NCBI GenBank assembly: GCA_016840165.1
Contig: JAEOSU010000080.1
Location: forward strand, 124,001 to 188,000
Source: Promethearchaeota archaeon
GTDB lineage: Archaea; Asgardarchaeota; Lokiarchaeia; Sigyniarchaeales; SOKP01
Length of the DNA stretch: 64,000 bases
Direction of reading: 5' to 3'
The notes beneath the pieces were generated by a model that was given only the letters and a program-made list of their open reading frames with translations, made no database searches and was not told the origin of the DNA. A program made the position numbers and the translations under genes. Below, one piece after another: positions 19,617 to 29,129 of the stretch. The first letter of the stretch is position 1, and every line of letters starts with the position of its first letter.

Positions 19617-20344
19617 GAGATCATCATTCTTTTTAAATCCTGTCTATTTTTTGGCAGCCCAAACATATCTGCATATTTGTCTGTAGTCATTAATTCATGG
19701 CTTCTTCCTTTTTTTTCTGCAGATATTAATTCATTATCAAGGAGATACTTAACATGTTCGTATGCACCAGTACCTCTAATTTTTATGACAGTTGACTTTA
19801 AAATTGGTTGCTTTAAGGCAATTATAGTAAGGGTTCTTAAATACTTTTCCGCTATCGCCCCACCTTTAGTAAATTTGGAAATAGTTTCTGTATATTCCGG
19901 TCTTAGCTGCATTTGGTAGCGCTCTCCAACTTGCGCTATGACAAGCGCACTCGAGCGATCTAAATATTCATATGCAAGTTCGGTGATTAATTCTTCCACC
20001 AACTTTTTTGAGATTTCTAGTTTAGTGGCAATTTCTTCTATATCCAATGGACTTCCAGCAGCATAAAGAGCTCCTTCAATTAAATTTTTTTGGATAATCC
20101 GAAATTCTTTATCTTCATCTAAAGTTTCTTTTTCTATTTTTTCTTCTCCAATATCCATTTCATCGCTGTCCTCACTCTCAATATCTTCGATTTGCTCACT
20201 ATCTTGATCAATAGTATCATTTATTTCAGTATCAGATTCATTATTTTCATGGGATCCTTGTTCTGGATCAGATATGGATTCAACTTCTTTTTGATTTTCA
20301 TCTTTTAAATATTCCTCAATTTGATTTTCTTCCTCATTATCCAT
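19586..20344 (-). CDS. scpB: Segregation and condensation protein B with acidic N-terminal extension
   Basis: 'LIEGALYAAGSPLDIEEIATKLEISKKLVEELITELAYEY', 'IIALKQPILKSTVIKIRGTGAYEHVKYLLDNELI'. Confidence 0.85.
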   Translation of the reverse strand: MDNEEENQIEEYLKDENQKEVESISDPEQGSHENNESDTEINDTIDQDSEQIEDIESEDSDEMDIGEEKIEKETLDEDKEFRIIQKNLIEGALYAAGSPLDIEEIATKLEISKKLVEELITELAYEYLDRSSALVIAQVGERYQMQLRPEYTETISKFTKGGAIAEKYLRTLTIIALKQPILKSTVIKIRGTGAYEHVKYLLDNELISAEKKGRSHELMTTDKYADMFGLPKNRQDLKRMMISQLGLDEGKE

Positions 20345-20359
20345 GGTTTAATCTCCCAA

Positions 20360-21355
20360 TTATCTTATATTAATTATAAAATCCCTAAAATCCTCTTCCT
20401 GGTTTAAGGTTAACTTATTTCCCGTTGAGAGAAACATTAATGCTAAAAACATCCTTACAAATGCAAATCTTCTTCCAATATCAGATGGTTCTTCATTTTT
20501 AATTATTTGAGCTAAATCAAAAAAAGTAGTCTCTACACCTTCTAAGTTTATTTTTGCTTTTATTCGATTAAACCAGGACTCATGTAATTCCTCTATTGAT
20601 TGTTCTCTTCCACTGATATGCTTTAATAATTCTTTTGGTAACTGAGCTTTTGATCTCATCTGGATTTTTTGTTCTTTTAATTGTTCTCTTCGTAATCGTC
20701 TCCGCCTTAATTTCTCTTTATTTTGCATTGTTTCTATTATAGCAGAGCGCATAGCTTCGAATAACTCCTCTTTTGTTGCAATAAGCATTTTTGGCTGCAA
20801 TGGTTGAGATAATGTTTTCGGGATGGTTCTAGCATGCGATTGCCTGAACTTTTCGAGCTCCTCTTTTTTCTGTATTTCCTCCTCTTGTTTAATGATGCTC
20901 GAGATTTTATAGTGATGTAATGATGCAGAGGTTTTGAGAGCAATTCCTGAAATTTTGTAATTTATTAGACTTTCATGGAGCATGTTATCGAAAAATTTGT
21001 CTACCAGTGAAGCTAAGTCGTAAAATGCTACATTTGAATCTTTTGCGAGCTCCGTATCCAACAAACTCGAATAAGGAGGTTTTTGCCAGAATTTCAATTC
21101 CATTTTTTCCTTATACAATAAAGCAGGGTCATCATCTTCCTCTACTCCCGCAATTAATTCTTCTTCTAACTCAACTTCTTGCGTTCGATCAATAAAATCC
21201 GGGTGAGAAACAATCTCCTCCAGTAATTTAATTATATCTTTCTTTTTTGATTTAGAAGGAATTGTAATATTATTTTTTCCAGCAAAATCTCTTAATTGTG
21301 CAACAGTCCATTCAGTAAATTTGTTTTCTTCTTTAGCTTCACTTTCTTTTGAAAT
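20360..21355 (-). CDS. scpA: Segregation and condensation protein A (kleisin), with N-terminal SAP-like domain
   Basis: Track ORF begins at an internal TTG (21118). The frame stays open upstream to about 21369, encoding '(I)SKESEAKEENKFTEWTVAQLRDFAGKNNITIPSKSKKKDIIKLLEEIV...'. Start codon uncertain (possible ATT at 21355). Flanked by smc and scpB. Confidence 0.75.
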   Translation of the reverse strand: MSKESEAKEENKFTEWTVAQLRDFAGKNNITIPSKSKKKDIIKLLEEIVSHPDFIDRTQEVELEEELIAGVEEDDDPALLYKEKMELKFWQKPPYSSLLDTELAKDSNVAFYDLASLVDKFFDNMLHESLINYKISGIALKTSASLHHYKISSIIKQEEEIQKKEELEKFRQSHARTIPKTLSQPLQPKMLIATKEELFEAMRSAIIETMQNKEKLRRRRLRREQLKEQKIQMRSKAQLPKELLKHISGREQSIEELHESWFNRIKAKINLEGVETTFFDLAQIIKNEEPSDIGRRFAFVRMFLALMFLSTGNKLTLNQEEDFRDFIINIR

Positions 21356-21387
21356 TTCTATTTCACCTAATTAAAATGAATACTTAA

Positions 21388-24300
21388 TTAACTTTCCTCG
21401 ATGTTTGTGGGTACATCCGGTAATTCTAATAATTTTTTAGCCTCCTCCTCTAAATCGACGCTAAATATATCCGTTATACCACTTTGCTGCATTGTGACCC
21501 CATATATTCTATCTGCATTTACAATATTCTCTTCTCGATGACTAATAACCATGAATTGAGCTTGTTGAGCAAATTCTTTAATCACCATGCTTACTCTATG
21601 AACATTTGGACCGTCAAGGGCAGCATCTATTTCATCCATTATATAAAAGGGTGCGGGATAGAACTCCTGCACAGCAAAGATGAATGAGAGAGCTACGAGC
21701 GTTTTCTCTCCTCCACTAAGAATTTCCAAGCTTGAGATCTTCTTTCCTCTTGGTCGTGCTTCTATACTTACACCTCCTTCGAAAGGTTTATCCGGACGAT
21801 CTAAAATCATTTTAGCAGAGCCACCTGGGGATAATTTTTGAAAAATTCGCGAAAATTCTCGATTAATTTCATGATATGCTTTCATAAAAGTACGAGTTTT
21901 CTCAAGTTCAATCTTTTCTATAGCATCTAAGATAGCTTTACGTTCACGTTGGATTGTTTGTCTTCGCATATCGATCTCATCAAAGCGTTCTTTAACGGCA
22001 TCAAATTGTTCTATTGCTTTGAGATTTACAGGTTCCAAAGCATTTTTCTTTTTAGATGCTTCAGATATATCCGATTGGAGTCCAGATTCGGATAAATCAT
22101 CTGTAACAGGAGGAATAACACCATAATCTTTAGAACGATGATAAAGGGTTTCAATTTGATCTTTAGTAATTATAATTCTTGATTCATAATTATTTATTTT
22201 CGAATTTTCCATAGAATAATCTGTTTTTAAATCAGTGATTATTTTCTGATAGTTCTTTTGCTTATTCCAAGATTCATCTTTTTGTTGAATAAATTGATTT
22301 AATTCTTCTTGTTTGAGATTTTTGTTTTGTTTTTCTTGTGATAAATTCTCTTCGAATTTTTTTATTTCTATGGAGATTTTTTCAATTTCTTTCTCAGTAT
22401 CATCAATATCTTGATGTAATGCTAAAATTTTGTTTTCTCTTTCTTTATTTTTATTGATTTCATTTAAATTTCCTTGATTTTTCTGTAAATCATTATTAAG
22501 CTTATTTAGATTCTTTTGAGCGGCTTTCTGGAGCTCTATTTCTTTGCTTTTTTCTTGTCTTAATCCATCAATGATGTTTTGTATTTCATCAACTTTTGAT
22601 TGCAGGCTTTCAATCTGTTTTTTATTTTCCTCAACATTTTTCTTGCTAGCTTCAATATTTATCTTTGCATCTGAATTTTCTTTTGATAAATCCTCAATAG
22701 ACGTAATAATCATCATTATATTATCTAAAGATCTCAATTTGTTCATAGTTTCTTCTAAAATCTTATTTTGTTCGTCGATCTGAACCCTTATACTTTCAGT
22801 GTTTTCCCAAAATTTCTCCTTTTTACCAATTAATTCATTTATATTCGAATTGATGGATTCTTGTTCCCTGTTAACTGAGTCAATTTTATTTTTTATTTCA
22901 TTTATTGTCTCTTTCTTTGAGTCAATGTATTTTTTTAAATCTTCAATATTCGTCTCTATTTCAATAATACTATCAAAAAGAGATTGAATTCCCTGTAATT
23001 CTTGGAGATTTATCTGTAATTGTTCCAACTCTTTTTGTTTCGAATCGATTTTACCTTGAATTATTTCAATATTTTCCCAGTACTTAGATTTTAGATCTTT
23101 TAATTTTTTGATATCATCTTCATAATTTTCTTTTTCTTTTTCATTAATTTGATTACTCCTTTGACTTATTTCCTCTTCAGATTTACTTATAGTCTCACTC
23201 GCCTCAGAGATTTTTCTATTAACTTCATCTAATCGTTTAGTATACAGAGCAAAGTCTTCGGAATCCCGTTTTTTGTTAATATTAACCTCAGTTAATTTAT
23301 TCTCTATGGTATTTAAATCATCTGTTTGAGATGCAATGTTTAGAGAAATCGCCTCGAGTTGTTTATATAGGTCCTGACTCTTAGACATAGTTAGTTTTCT
23401 AAGAGAAATATAGACATTTTCAAGGATTTCCATAAGATCTTGAACAAAACTATCGAAGTTAGTCGTCGATTCTTGAATTTCAACATCAGCAGATTCTTTT
23501 ACTTTAGAAATTAACTGATCAATGGTAGAATCAACATTATCAGTAAATAGAGAAAGGGTTTGGAGTATTGAATTAATAGATTTCGAGGTTTCGCTTTCTT
23601 CATCAGTCTCACCACTAACGTCCTCAATGGTTTTCATAATATCTACGATATCTAATACAAATTTACGGAAATCATCAGCTGAAGTTTCAATAGCCTCAGC
23701 ATTTGATTGTTGTATATTACTCTTTATTGATTCTACACTAATATTGATATTTTGCGTTAACATATTTAGGATTTGAAGTATACCGGTTATATCTTCTGTA
23801 TTTCTCTCATATTCTTTTTCTGTTTTTTCAATTTTTAAAGAAAGTTCTTCTTTTTCTTTTATTAAATCATTTAAGCGTCTTTGAATATTTTCCTTTTTAG
23901 AAACGAGATTATTTTCGTCATTTTCTACTTTAGCGAGATTACTCTTTAGATTATTAACTTTTAACTCTGAATCACTCTTTTCTCGTTCAAGGTTTGTGAA
24001 GTCTCGGTTTACTAATTTTAATTTTGTATTTAGGTTTTCTATTTTTGCTTTGTGGTCATATATTTCTGATTCTATAGAATCTTGCTTCATTATCAATAAT
24101 TCTAAATCTTGTTCATATTTTCTGAATGTTGAATTTTCTTGTTGATATTCTTTCTTTAACTTATTTAATTCATTATTAATTGCTGATTTTTTATTCAGCA
24201 TTTCCTTTAAAACGATTTCTGTATCTTTACCCTCACTTAATTCTTTAATTCTGTTCTCAATTAATGTCTTTTTTTCCTCCATTTCCGCTATTCTCGTGTT

Positions 24301-25851
24301 ATTAATATTAATTTCCGTAGTTAAAGAGGATAAGGAGGATTGAAAGGCTAATTGATTTGAATTTAATTCACTTTGCTTATCCTGTAATTCTTTAATTTGA
24401 TTCTCTAGATTTTTCTGGTTTTGATTTTCTTTTGATATAGCTGATTTCAATTCATTTATTTTCTTTCTTATTGCGAGCTCCTCTTTTTTTGTAGCATCTA
24501 TTGCATCCTCTATACTTTCTGCCTCTCCTTTTAATTTTTTAAGATCCTCCTCTAATTTTATTTTCTTCTCTTCATTCTTCTTGATGTTCTCTTTAAGTAC
24601 TTTGATTTGAGCATTATCAGATGAAATATTTTGCTTCACATTTGAAATATCTGATTTAAACTTAGATTGTTCTTCATTTTTAAGCTTGATTTGATTATCT
24701 AAATCAGCTTGATTTTGCTGTCTTGTTTCTATTTCTTCTTTTGATTCTTCGATTAGTTTTTCAGTTTCAGAAATTTTGTTAGTAAATTCGCTTATAATTG
24801 AATCATAGGTTTGTCCCTCCTCAAGTTTCATCTGTTTATTCTCTAATGATACAATTTCTTTAGAATATTTATCAATAGTTTTCTTTGCAATTTCTAAACT
24901 GGTCTGATGAGAAGAGAGTTGAGTTTTTAATTGAGTAATATTTTCGTTAATAGTTTCTTTTTCCTTTTCCTTCTCAGTAATTGTTTTTTGGATGTTATCC
25001 ATGAGGAATGATTCCTGTTTTAATATTTCTTCTTGTCTAGTTATCCTCTCTTCCAGTTCCTCAATAATTTTGGTTGATTGCTCAACATTTTGCTGTAAAT
25101 TTTCTTCCTCCTCTTTTAATTTCGAAATCTTTAGAGCGATTAATTGAGCATTATAATATTTTATTTTTTCATCTAATTCCTTCCAAGCTAATGCATCATT
25201 CTTTTCTTTTTCAACTTTCTTCAACTGAGAGGATACCTCTTTAAAGATAGCTTCGAATTGACCCAAATCTCTCTCAGCTTTTTCTAGTTCTTTCATTGTT
25301 GCATCTTTCATTTCATCGTATTTCTGAAGGCCTATGAGTTCTTCAATAAAATCCCTTCGATTCTCCGGATTCATATGAGTCAATTCAACAATTTTCCCTT
25401 GTAAAACAAACTGATTTGTTCCATCAGGATCTATATTCGCAGTAGCTAGAGCATTTAGAATTTGCTGACGAGTTGCTCTTTTGCCATTTATTTTATATCC
25501 GCCCCCACCACCACGTTTAATTGAACGAGATACTTCAAATGTGTCACCTGGAGTAGGGAAAATATTCTCAGAATTATCGAAATATAGGCTAACCTTCGCT
25601 CTCTGAGAAGGATTCTTTCCTCTAGACCCCGCAAATATTAAATCTTCCAGACTCTTAGCTCTCATCGTCTTTTTGCTTAACCTTCCTAATGCAAATGTTA
25701 ATGCATCAATAATATTGGATTTTCCTGCTCCGTTTGGTCCCACAATGCAAGTAAAGCCACTTGAAAGCTTAATTGTTACAGTCCGGTCGCCAAAACTTTT
25801 AAACCCAGTCATTGATATTTTTTTTATGTGAGTCATCACATTATTCCTCAA
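21388..25851 (-). CDS. smc: SMC-family chromosome segregation ATPase (1487 aa, atypical hinge region)
   Basis: Walker A 'FTCIVGPNGAGKSNIIDALTFALG'; C-terminal 'LEILSGGEKTLVALSFIFAVQEFYPAPFYIMDEIDAALD'; long coiled coils; scpA and scpB downstream. Confidence 0.92.
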   Translation of the reverse strand: MRNNVMTHIKKISMTGFKSFGDRTVTIKLSSGFTCIVGPNGAGKSNIIDALTFALGRLSKKTMRAKSLEDLIFAGSRGKNPSQRAKVSLYFDNSENIFPTPGDTFEVSRSIKRGGGGGYKINGKRATRQQILNALATANIDPDGTNQFVLQGKIVELTHMNPENRRDFIEELIGLQKYDEMKDATMKELEKAERDLGQFEAIFKEVSSQLKKVEKEKNDALAWKELDEKIKYYNAQLIALKISKLKEEEENLQQNVEQSTKIIEELEERITRQEEILKQESFLMDNIQKTITEKEKEKETINENITQLKTQLSSHQTSLEIAKKTIDKYSKEIVSLENKQMKLEEGQTYDSIISEFTNKISETEKLIEESKEEIETRQQNQADLDNQIKLKNEEQSKFKSDISNVKQNISSDNAQIKVLKENIKKNEEKKIKLEEDLKKLKGEAESIEDAIDATKKEELAIRKKINELKSAISKENQNQKNLENQIKELQDKQSELNSNQLAFQSSLSSLTTEININNTRIAEMEEKKTLIENRIKELSEGKDTEIVLKEMLNKKSAINNELNKLKKEYQQENSTFRKYEQDLELLIMKQDSIESEIYDHKAKIENLNTKLKLVNRDFTNLEREKSDSELKVNNLKSNLAKVENDENNLVSKKENIQRRLNDLIKEKEELSLKIEKTEKEYERNTEDITGILQILNMLTQNINISVESIKSNIQQSNAEAIETSADDFRKFVLDIVDIMKTIEDVSGETDEESETSKSINSILQTLSLFTDNVDSTIDQLISKVKESADVEIQESTTNFDSFVQDLMEILENVYISLRKLTMSKSQDLYKQLEAISLNIASQTDDLNTIENKLTEVNINKKRDSEDFALYTKRLDEVNRKISEASETISKSEEEISQRSNQINEKEKENYEDDIKKLKDLKSKYWENIEIIQGKIDSKQKELEQLQINLQELQGIQSLFDSIIEIETNIEDLKKYIDSKKETINEIKNKIDSVNREQESINSNINELIGKKEKFWENTESIRVQIDEQNKILEETMNKLRSLDNIMMIITSIEDLSKENSDAKINIEASKKNVEENKKQIESLQSKVDEIQNIIDGLRQEKSKEIELQKAAQKNLNKLNNDLQKNQGNLNEINKNKERENKILALHQDIDDTEKEIEKISIEIKKFEENLSQEKQNKNLKQEELNQFIQQKDESWNKQKNYQKIITDLKTDYSMENSKINNYESRIIITKDQIETLYHRSKDYGVIPPVTDDLSESGLQSDISEASKKKNALEPVNLKAIEQFDAVKERFDEIDMRRQTIQRERKAILDAIEKIELEKTRTFMKAYHEINREFSRIFQKLSPGGSAKMILDRPDKPFEGGVSIEARPRGKKISSLEILSGGEKTLVALSFIFAVQEFYPAPFYIMDEIDAALDGPNVHRVSMVIKEFAQQAQFMVISHREENIVNADRIYGVTMQQSGITDIFSVDLEEEAKKLLELPDVPTNIEES

Positions 25852-26016
25852 ATTGATTCAGATTTCTATACTTACAAGAAGATTTGAATAAAAATCATTC
25901 CAAAATCGTTGTTTATTTCTTGATTCTTTATAACTTAAAGAATTATTACAACTATATATATAATCATTATTTAAATAGTTAAGATTTTTGGAATATTTGA
26001 CTTATAAAATTAGTTA

Positions 26017-27207
26017 TTATTTGCCAAATATGGAATCTACAATCGCCTTAAGCTGTTTAGGATTAATAAATAAATAAAAAGATGTATCATCTGAAATCTT
26101 GCTAAAGATAGAACCCCTTTCAAATTTAAAACTCTTTTTAGAGATATTGATTAATCCCACACTCCTTAAATTTCGCAAAATGTCATTATATTGAGTTTTA
26201 CTGGCAATATATTCTATTGATTCACATGAGATGATATATAACTCTTTTAGCTTTTTATTAGATATGTAGTAATTAGAATTTCTTAAGAAAAAGTTTGCTA
26301 GATTATCCAGAAATATAATAATAAGGAGTTCTTCTTCAGAAATATAGGAAAGCAACGAAAATTCGTCTGAAATTTGGATGGAGTCAAATTGATTTTGAAT
26401 GAGTGAGATAAAATCTAAATGACTGATATATTTTGGATCTTTAAGAAGAGGATATAATTCTTTAAATATTTCAATTCCTTTTCCAGGCACGGGTACATAA
26501 TGTTCAAAAATTAAGTCTGTGATGTATTCAATCAATTCAATATCTATTTCGTGCATAAAAGTTAATGAAACTCTTTGTTTTAGAATATCTAATAATTCAG
26601 AATAAGAATAGAATTCTAATTTTTTTTTGTAATCAAACTCATTTAAAAGATCAAAAGTCTCACTTCGATTTACTCTATTTACTGTAGAAATTATTGTTGT
26701 TTTCGTCTCTTTTCCATAATTCAAAAATTTTTTGAAGTTTTGAGGTTTTAAATCTTCAATATTATTAAAAACCATAATCAACGGATTAGTAATTTTACTG
26801 GTTATCAGTTTAAATGTATTCCATAACTCAGATACACTAGCCTTTAAAAATGAAGTTAAATTTAGCTCAAAATTGCACATAAACGAGAGATCTGAGATTA
26901 AACCGAAAAAAATTTCATGCAGATTTTTGTCTTTACAATCTACACTAACTTCATAGATTATTGAATCCAATTGATTTTGATAGATTAGGTCTTTAGTAAC
27001 TTTATTTATTATAACTTTTTTACCTATTCCTTGCAGTCCTTGATATAGGACATTGCAACAGAAATTATCCGATAATGAATCGTTTAGAAGAGATTTAAGA
27101 TAATTCTCTTCTTTAGCTCGATATAATATTTTTGGAGGGACATAATTAACATCAAATAATGCTTTAGGACCAATATAATCATTAAATGTTTCAGATTTTA
27201 CTATCAT
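26017..27207 (-). CDS. Orc1/Cdc6-like AAA+ protein with degenerate ATPase motifs
   Basis: 'PPKILYRAKEENYLKSLLND...NVLYQGLQGIGKKVIINKV' (degenerate Walker A), 'LIMVFNNIEDL' (degenerate Walker B), C-terminal winged-helix-like region. Confidence 0.5.
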   Translation of the reverse strand: MIVKSETFNDYIGPKALFDVNYVPPKILYRAKEENYLKSLLNDSLSDNFCCNVLYQGLQGIGKKVIINKVTKDLIYQNQLDSIIYEVSVDCKDKNLHEIFFGLISDLSFMCNFELNLTSFLKASVSELWNTFKLITSKITNPLIMVFNNIEDLKPQNFKKFLNYGKETKTTIISTVNRVNRSETFDLLNEFDYKKKLEFYSYSELLDILKQRVSLTFMHEIDIELIEYITDLIFEHYVPVPGKGIEIFKELYPLLKDPKYISHLDFISLIQNQFDSIQISDEFSLLSYISEEELLIIIFLDNLANFFLRNSNYYISNKKLKELYIISCESIEYIASKTQYNDILRNLRSVGLINISKKSFKFERGSIFSKISDDTSFYLFINPKQLKAIVDSIFGK

Positions 27208-27340
27208 TTTATCTAAATTTAATTTTTAGATATAAATTTAATAATAACTATTTAAACCCCCCCAGAGAGTGGGAGGTGATTGGAAGTAAATTTAATTTTT
27301 TATAATTTAAAATTAGAATTATAGGGAAAAGAAAACCTGT

Positions 27341-28159
27341 TTATAACGAGATAATATTTACCTTTATATCAGTTTTTTCTAGTTTTTCATCTAATCTCTG
27401 CTTCCTTAGCTTATTTGCAAACTTTATATCGATTTTATCATAAATATATCCATTTGAGCTATAAGGAGCTTCAATTACTCTTAAAAGCGAAGGAGAGTAA
27501 TGTTCAGGAACAAAAGAAATGATTTTACTTTTACCTGAAAATTTTCTTTTAAAAAATTCTCCATAGGTATTAGAGGCTACAACGGGAATCCTATTTTCTA
27601 ATGCTCGAGCTTTTAAATAAATATCCCAGTTATTTAACCCCATATCTCTTATCTGAGTAGGAGAGAACAAAATCTCAGCTTCTTTTTCAGAAGCTAACCT
27701 TGGGGTTTCAAAGAAAGCCATATCAAAACAGATTAATATTGCAAAATTAAATGATTTCAATTTAAATATATTTAAAACCAATGAAGATTCAAACTTTTTA
27801 CGTTCATAAGAATAAAGATGAATTTTATCTTGACGACCAATCTCTTCACCATATTTATCGAAGAAATAGGAAGTAATAAATGGTTTTTTAGTTGTTGGGC
27901 GCTTTTCCCATATCCCTCCTGAAATAATATTAATACTATAATCCGTCGCGAGTTTTTTTACAAATTCATAATCTTGACCTCTTTCTTTTTGAAAGTTTAG
28001 GGCTATATCTTTCGAATAAGGTACCCACCTCTCAGGTAAACAAGCAATTTCACAATCATTATGCTCTTCAAGTAAGTTACTTATTAATCCTTCAATCTCT
28101 AAATAGCATTTTTTTTTATTTGGATATATTTCTGGTTGAATAGAAGCAACATTTAACAT
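27341..28159 (-). CDS. Carbon-nitrogen hydrolase (nitrilase superfamily)
   Basis: E-K-C triad contexts 'IACLPERWVPYS', 'GRQDKIHLYSYE', 'AILICFDMAFFE'. Confidence 0.88.
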   Translation of the reverse strand: MLNVASIQPEIYPNKKKCYLEIEGLISNLLEEHNDCEIACLPERWVPYSKDIALNFQKERGQDYEFVKKLATDYSINIISGGIWEKRPTTKKPFITSYFFDKYGEEIGRQDKIHLYSYERKKFESSLVLNIFKLKSFNFAILICFDMAFFETPRLASEKEAEILFSPTQIRDMGLNNWDIYLKARALENRIPVVASNTYGEFFKRKFSGKSKIISFVPEHYSPSLLRVIEAPYSSNGYIYDKIDIKFANKLRKQRLDEKLEKTDIKVNIISL

Positions 28160-28170
28160 TTTGAATCTAT

Positions 28171-28914
28171 TTAGACTTTTTTTTTATTCAAGTTAGACAC
28201 AATATCAAAAAGTTCATATAACTGATGGATTTCATAATCTGGCATACTTTTATCATCTAAATTTTGTTCAGATAAAGAGAGATCATATTTCCCTCCTCGA
28301 TGAATGTAAATTGTATATATGTTATTCAAATTTGCCGGAATAATATCTTTCTCTATATTATCTCCTACATATATAGTCTCATTCCCTTTAACACCAAATT
28401 TCTCTAAAAAATATTCAAAAAGTTTTGGATTCGGTTTCCGAATTCCAATCTCATCGGTGATTACTATTAAATCAACTAATTTGTCAATTTCAAGTCTTAA
28501 AATTTTTTCATATTGTTTGATTGGAATTCCATCACTAATTATGGCAGATTTAATTCCCATATCTTTGATTTTTTTAAGAGTTGGTTTCACATCGTCATAA
28601 AGTTTTATAGAATCAATTTTTTCTTGATGATAAGCCATTACAGCTGCAGCAATGTATTTATATTGTTCATTAAAAGAGATGGAAAAATCTTCGATGGTGT
28701 TTAATCTTCTGATAAAATAATCATAATGTTTAGAAGAATTAGATCCATATTCGTTTACAATCTCATTTAATAGGTTGATAGCATTTTTACGGTCTAATTT
28801 TAATCCTAGTTTAATCATTGCATCAATTCCTTTAATGCGAGCTCTTTCTGAAAGTCCAGTAGAATCAAAAAGGCAATCATCTAAATCAAATCCTATCAAT
28901 TTTATTGGACACAT
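28171..28914 (-). CDS. HAD-superfamily hydrolase
   Basis: 'LIGFDLDDCLFDSTGLS', 'SAIISDG', 'KPNPKLFEYFLEKFGVKGNETIYVGDNIEKDI'. Confidence 0.88.
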   Translation of the reverse strand: MCPIKLIGFDLDDCLFDSTGLSERARIKGIDAMIKLGLKLDRKNAINLLNEIVNEYGSNSSKHYDYFIRRLNTIEDFSISFNEQYKYIAAAVMAYHQEKIDSIKLYDDVKPTLKKIKDMGIKSAIISDGIPIKQYEKILRLEIDKLVDLIVITDEIGIRKPNPKLFEYFLEKFGVKGNETIYVGDNIEKDIIPANLNNIYTIYIHRGGKYDLSLSEQNLDDKSMPDYEIHQLYELFDIVSNLNKKKV

Positions 28915-29129
28915 TATCTTTAGTAAAGGAAAATCAAATTTATTGGATTTAAAATTATATTTGAATTTTTAGTGTATGAAATCTCTACTACGGCTTTTAG
29001 ATATTTAGTTAAGTTAAATTTATTTATCTTTAAATATATATAATGTTTAAATATTAATTTATTATGCTTTAGAATTTAAATATTTAATTCGGTTTGCTGA
29101 ACTTCATTACATTTGTGGGGATTTAATTC

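Noticed and set aside
22544-23776. Plus-strand ORFs inside smc
   Set aside because: Antisense shadows of coiled-coil coding sequence.
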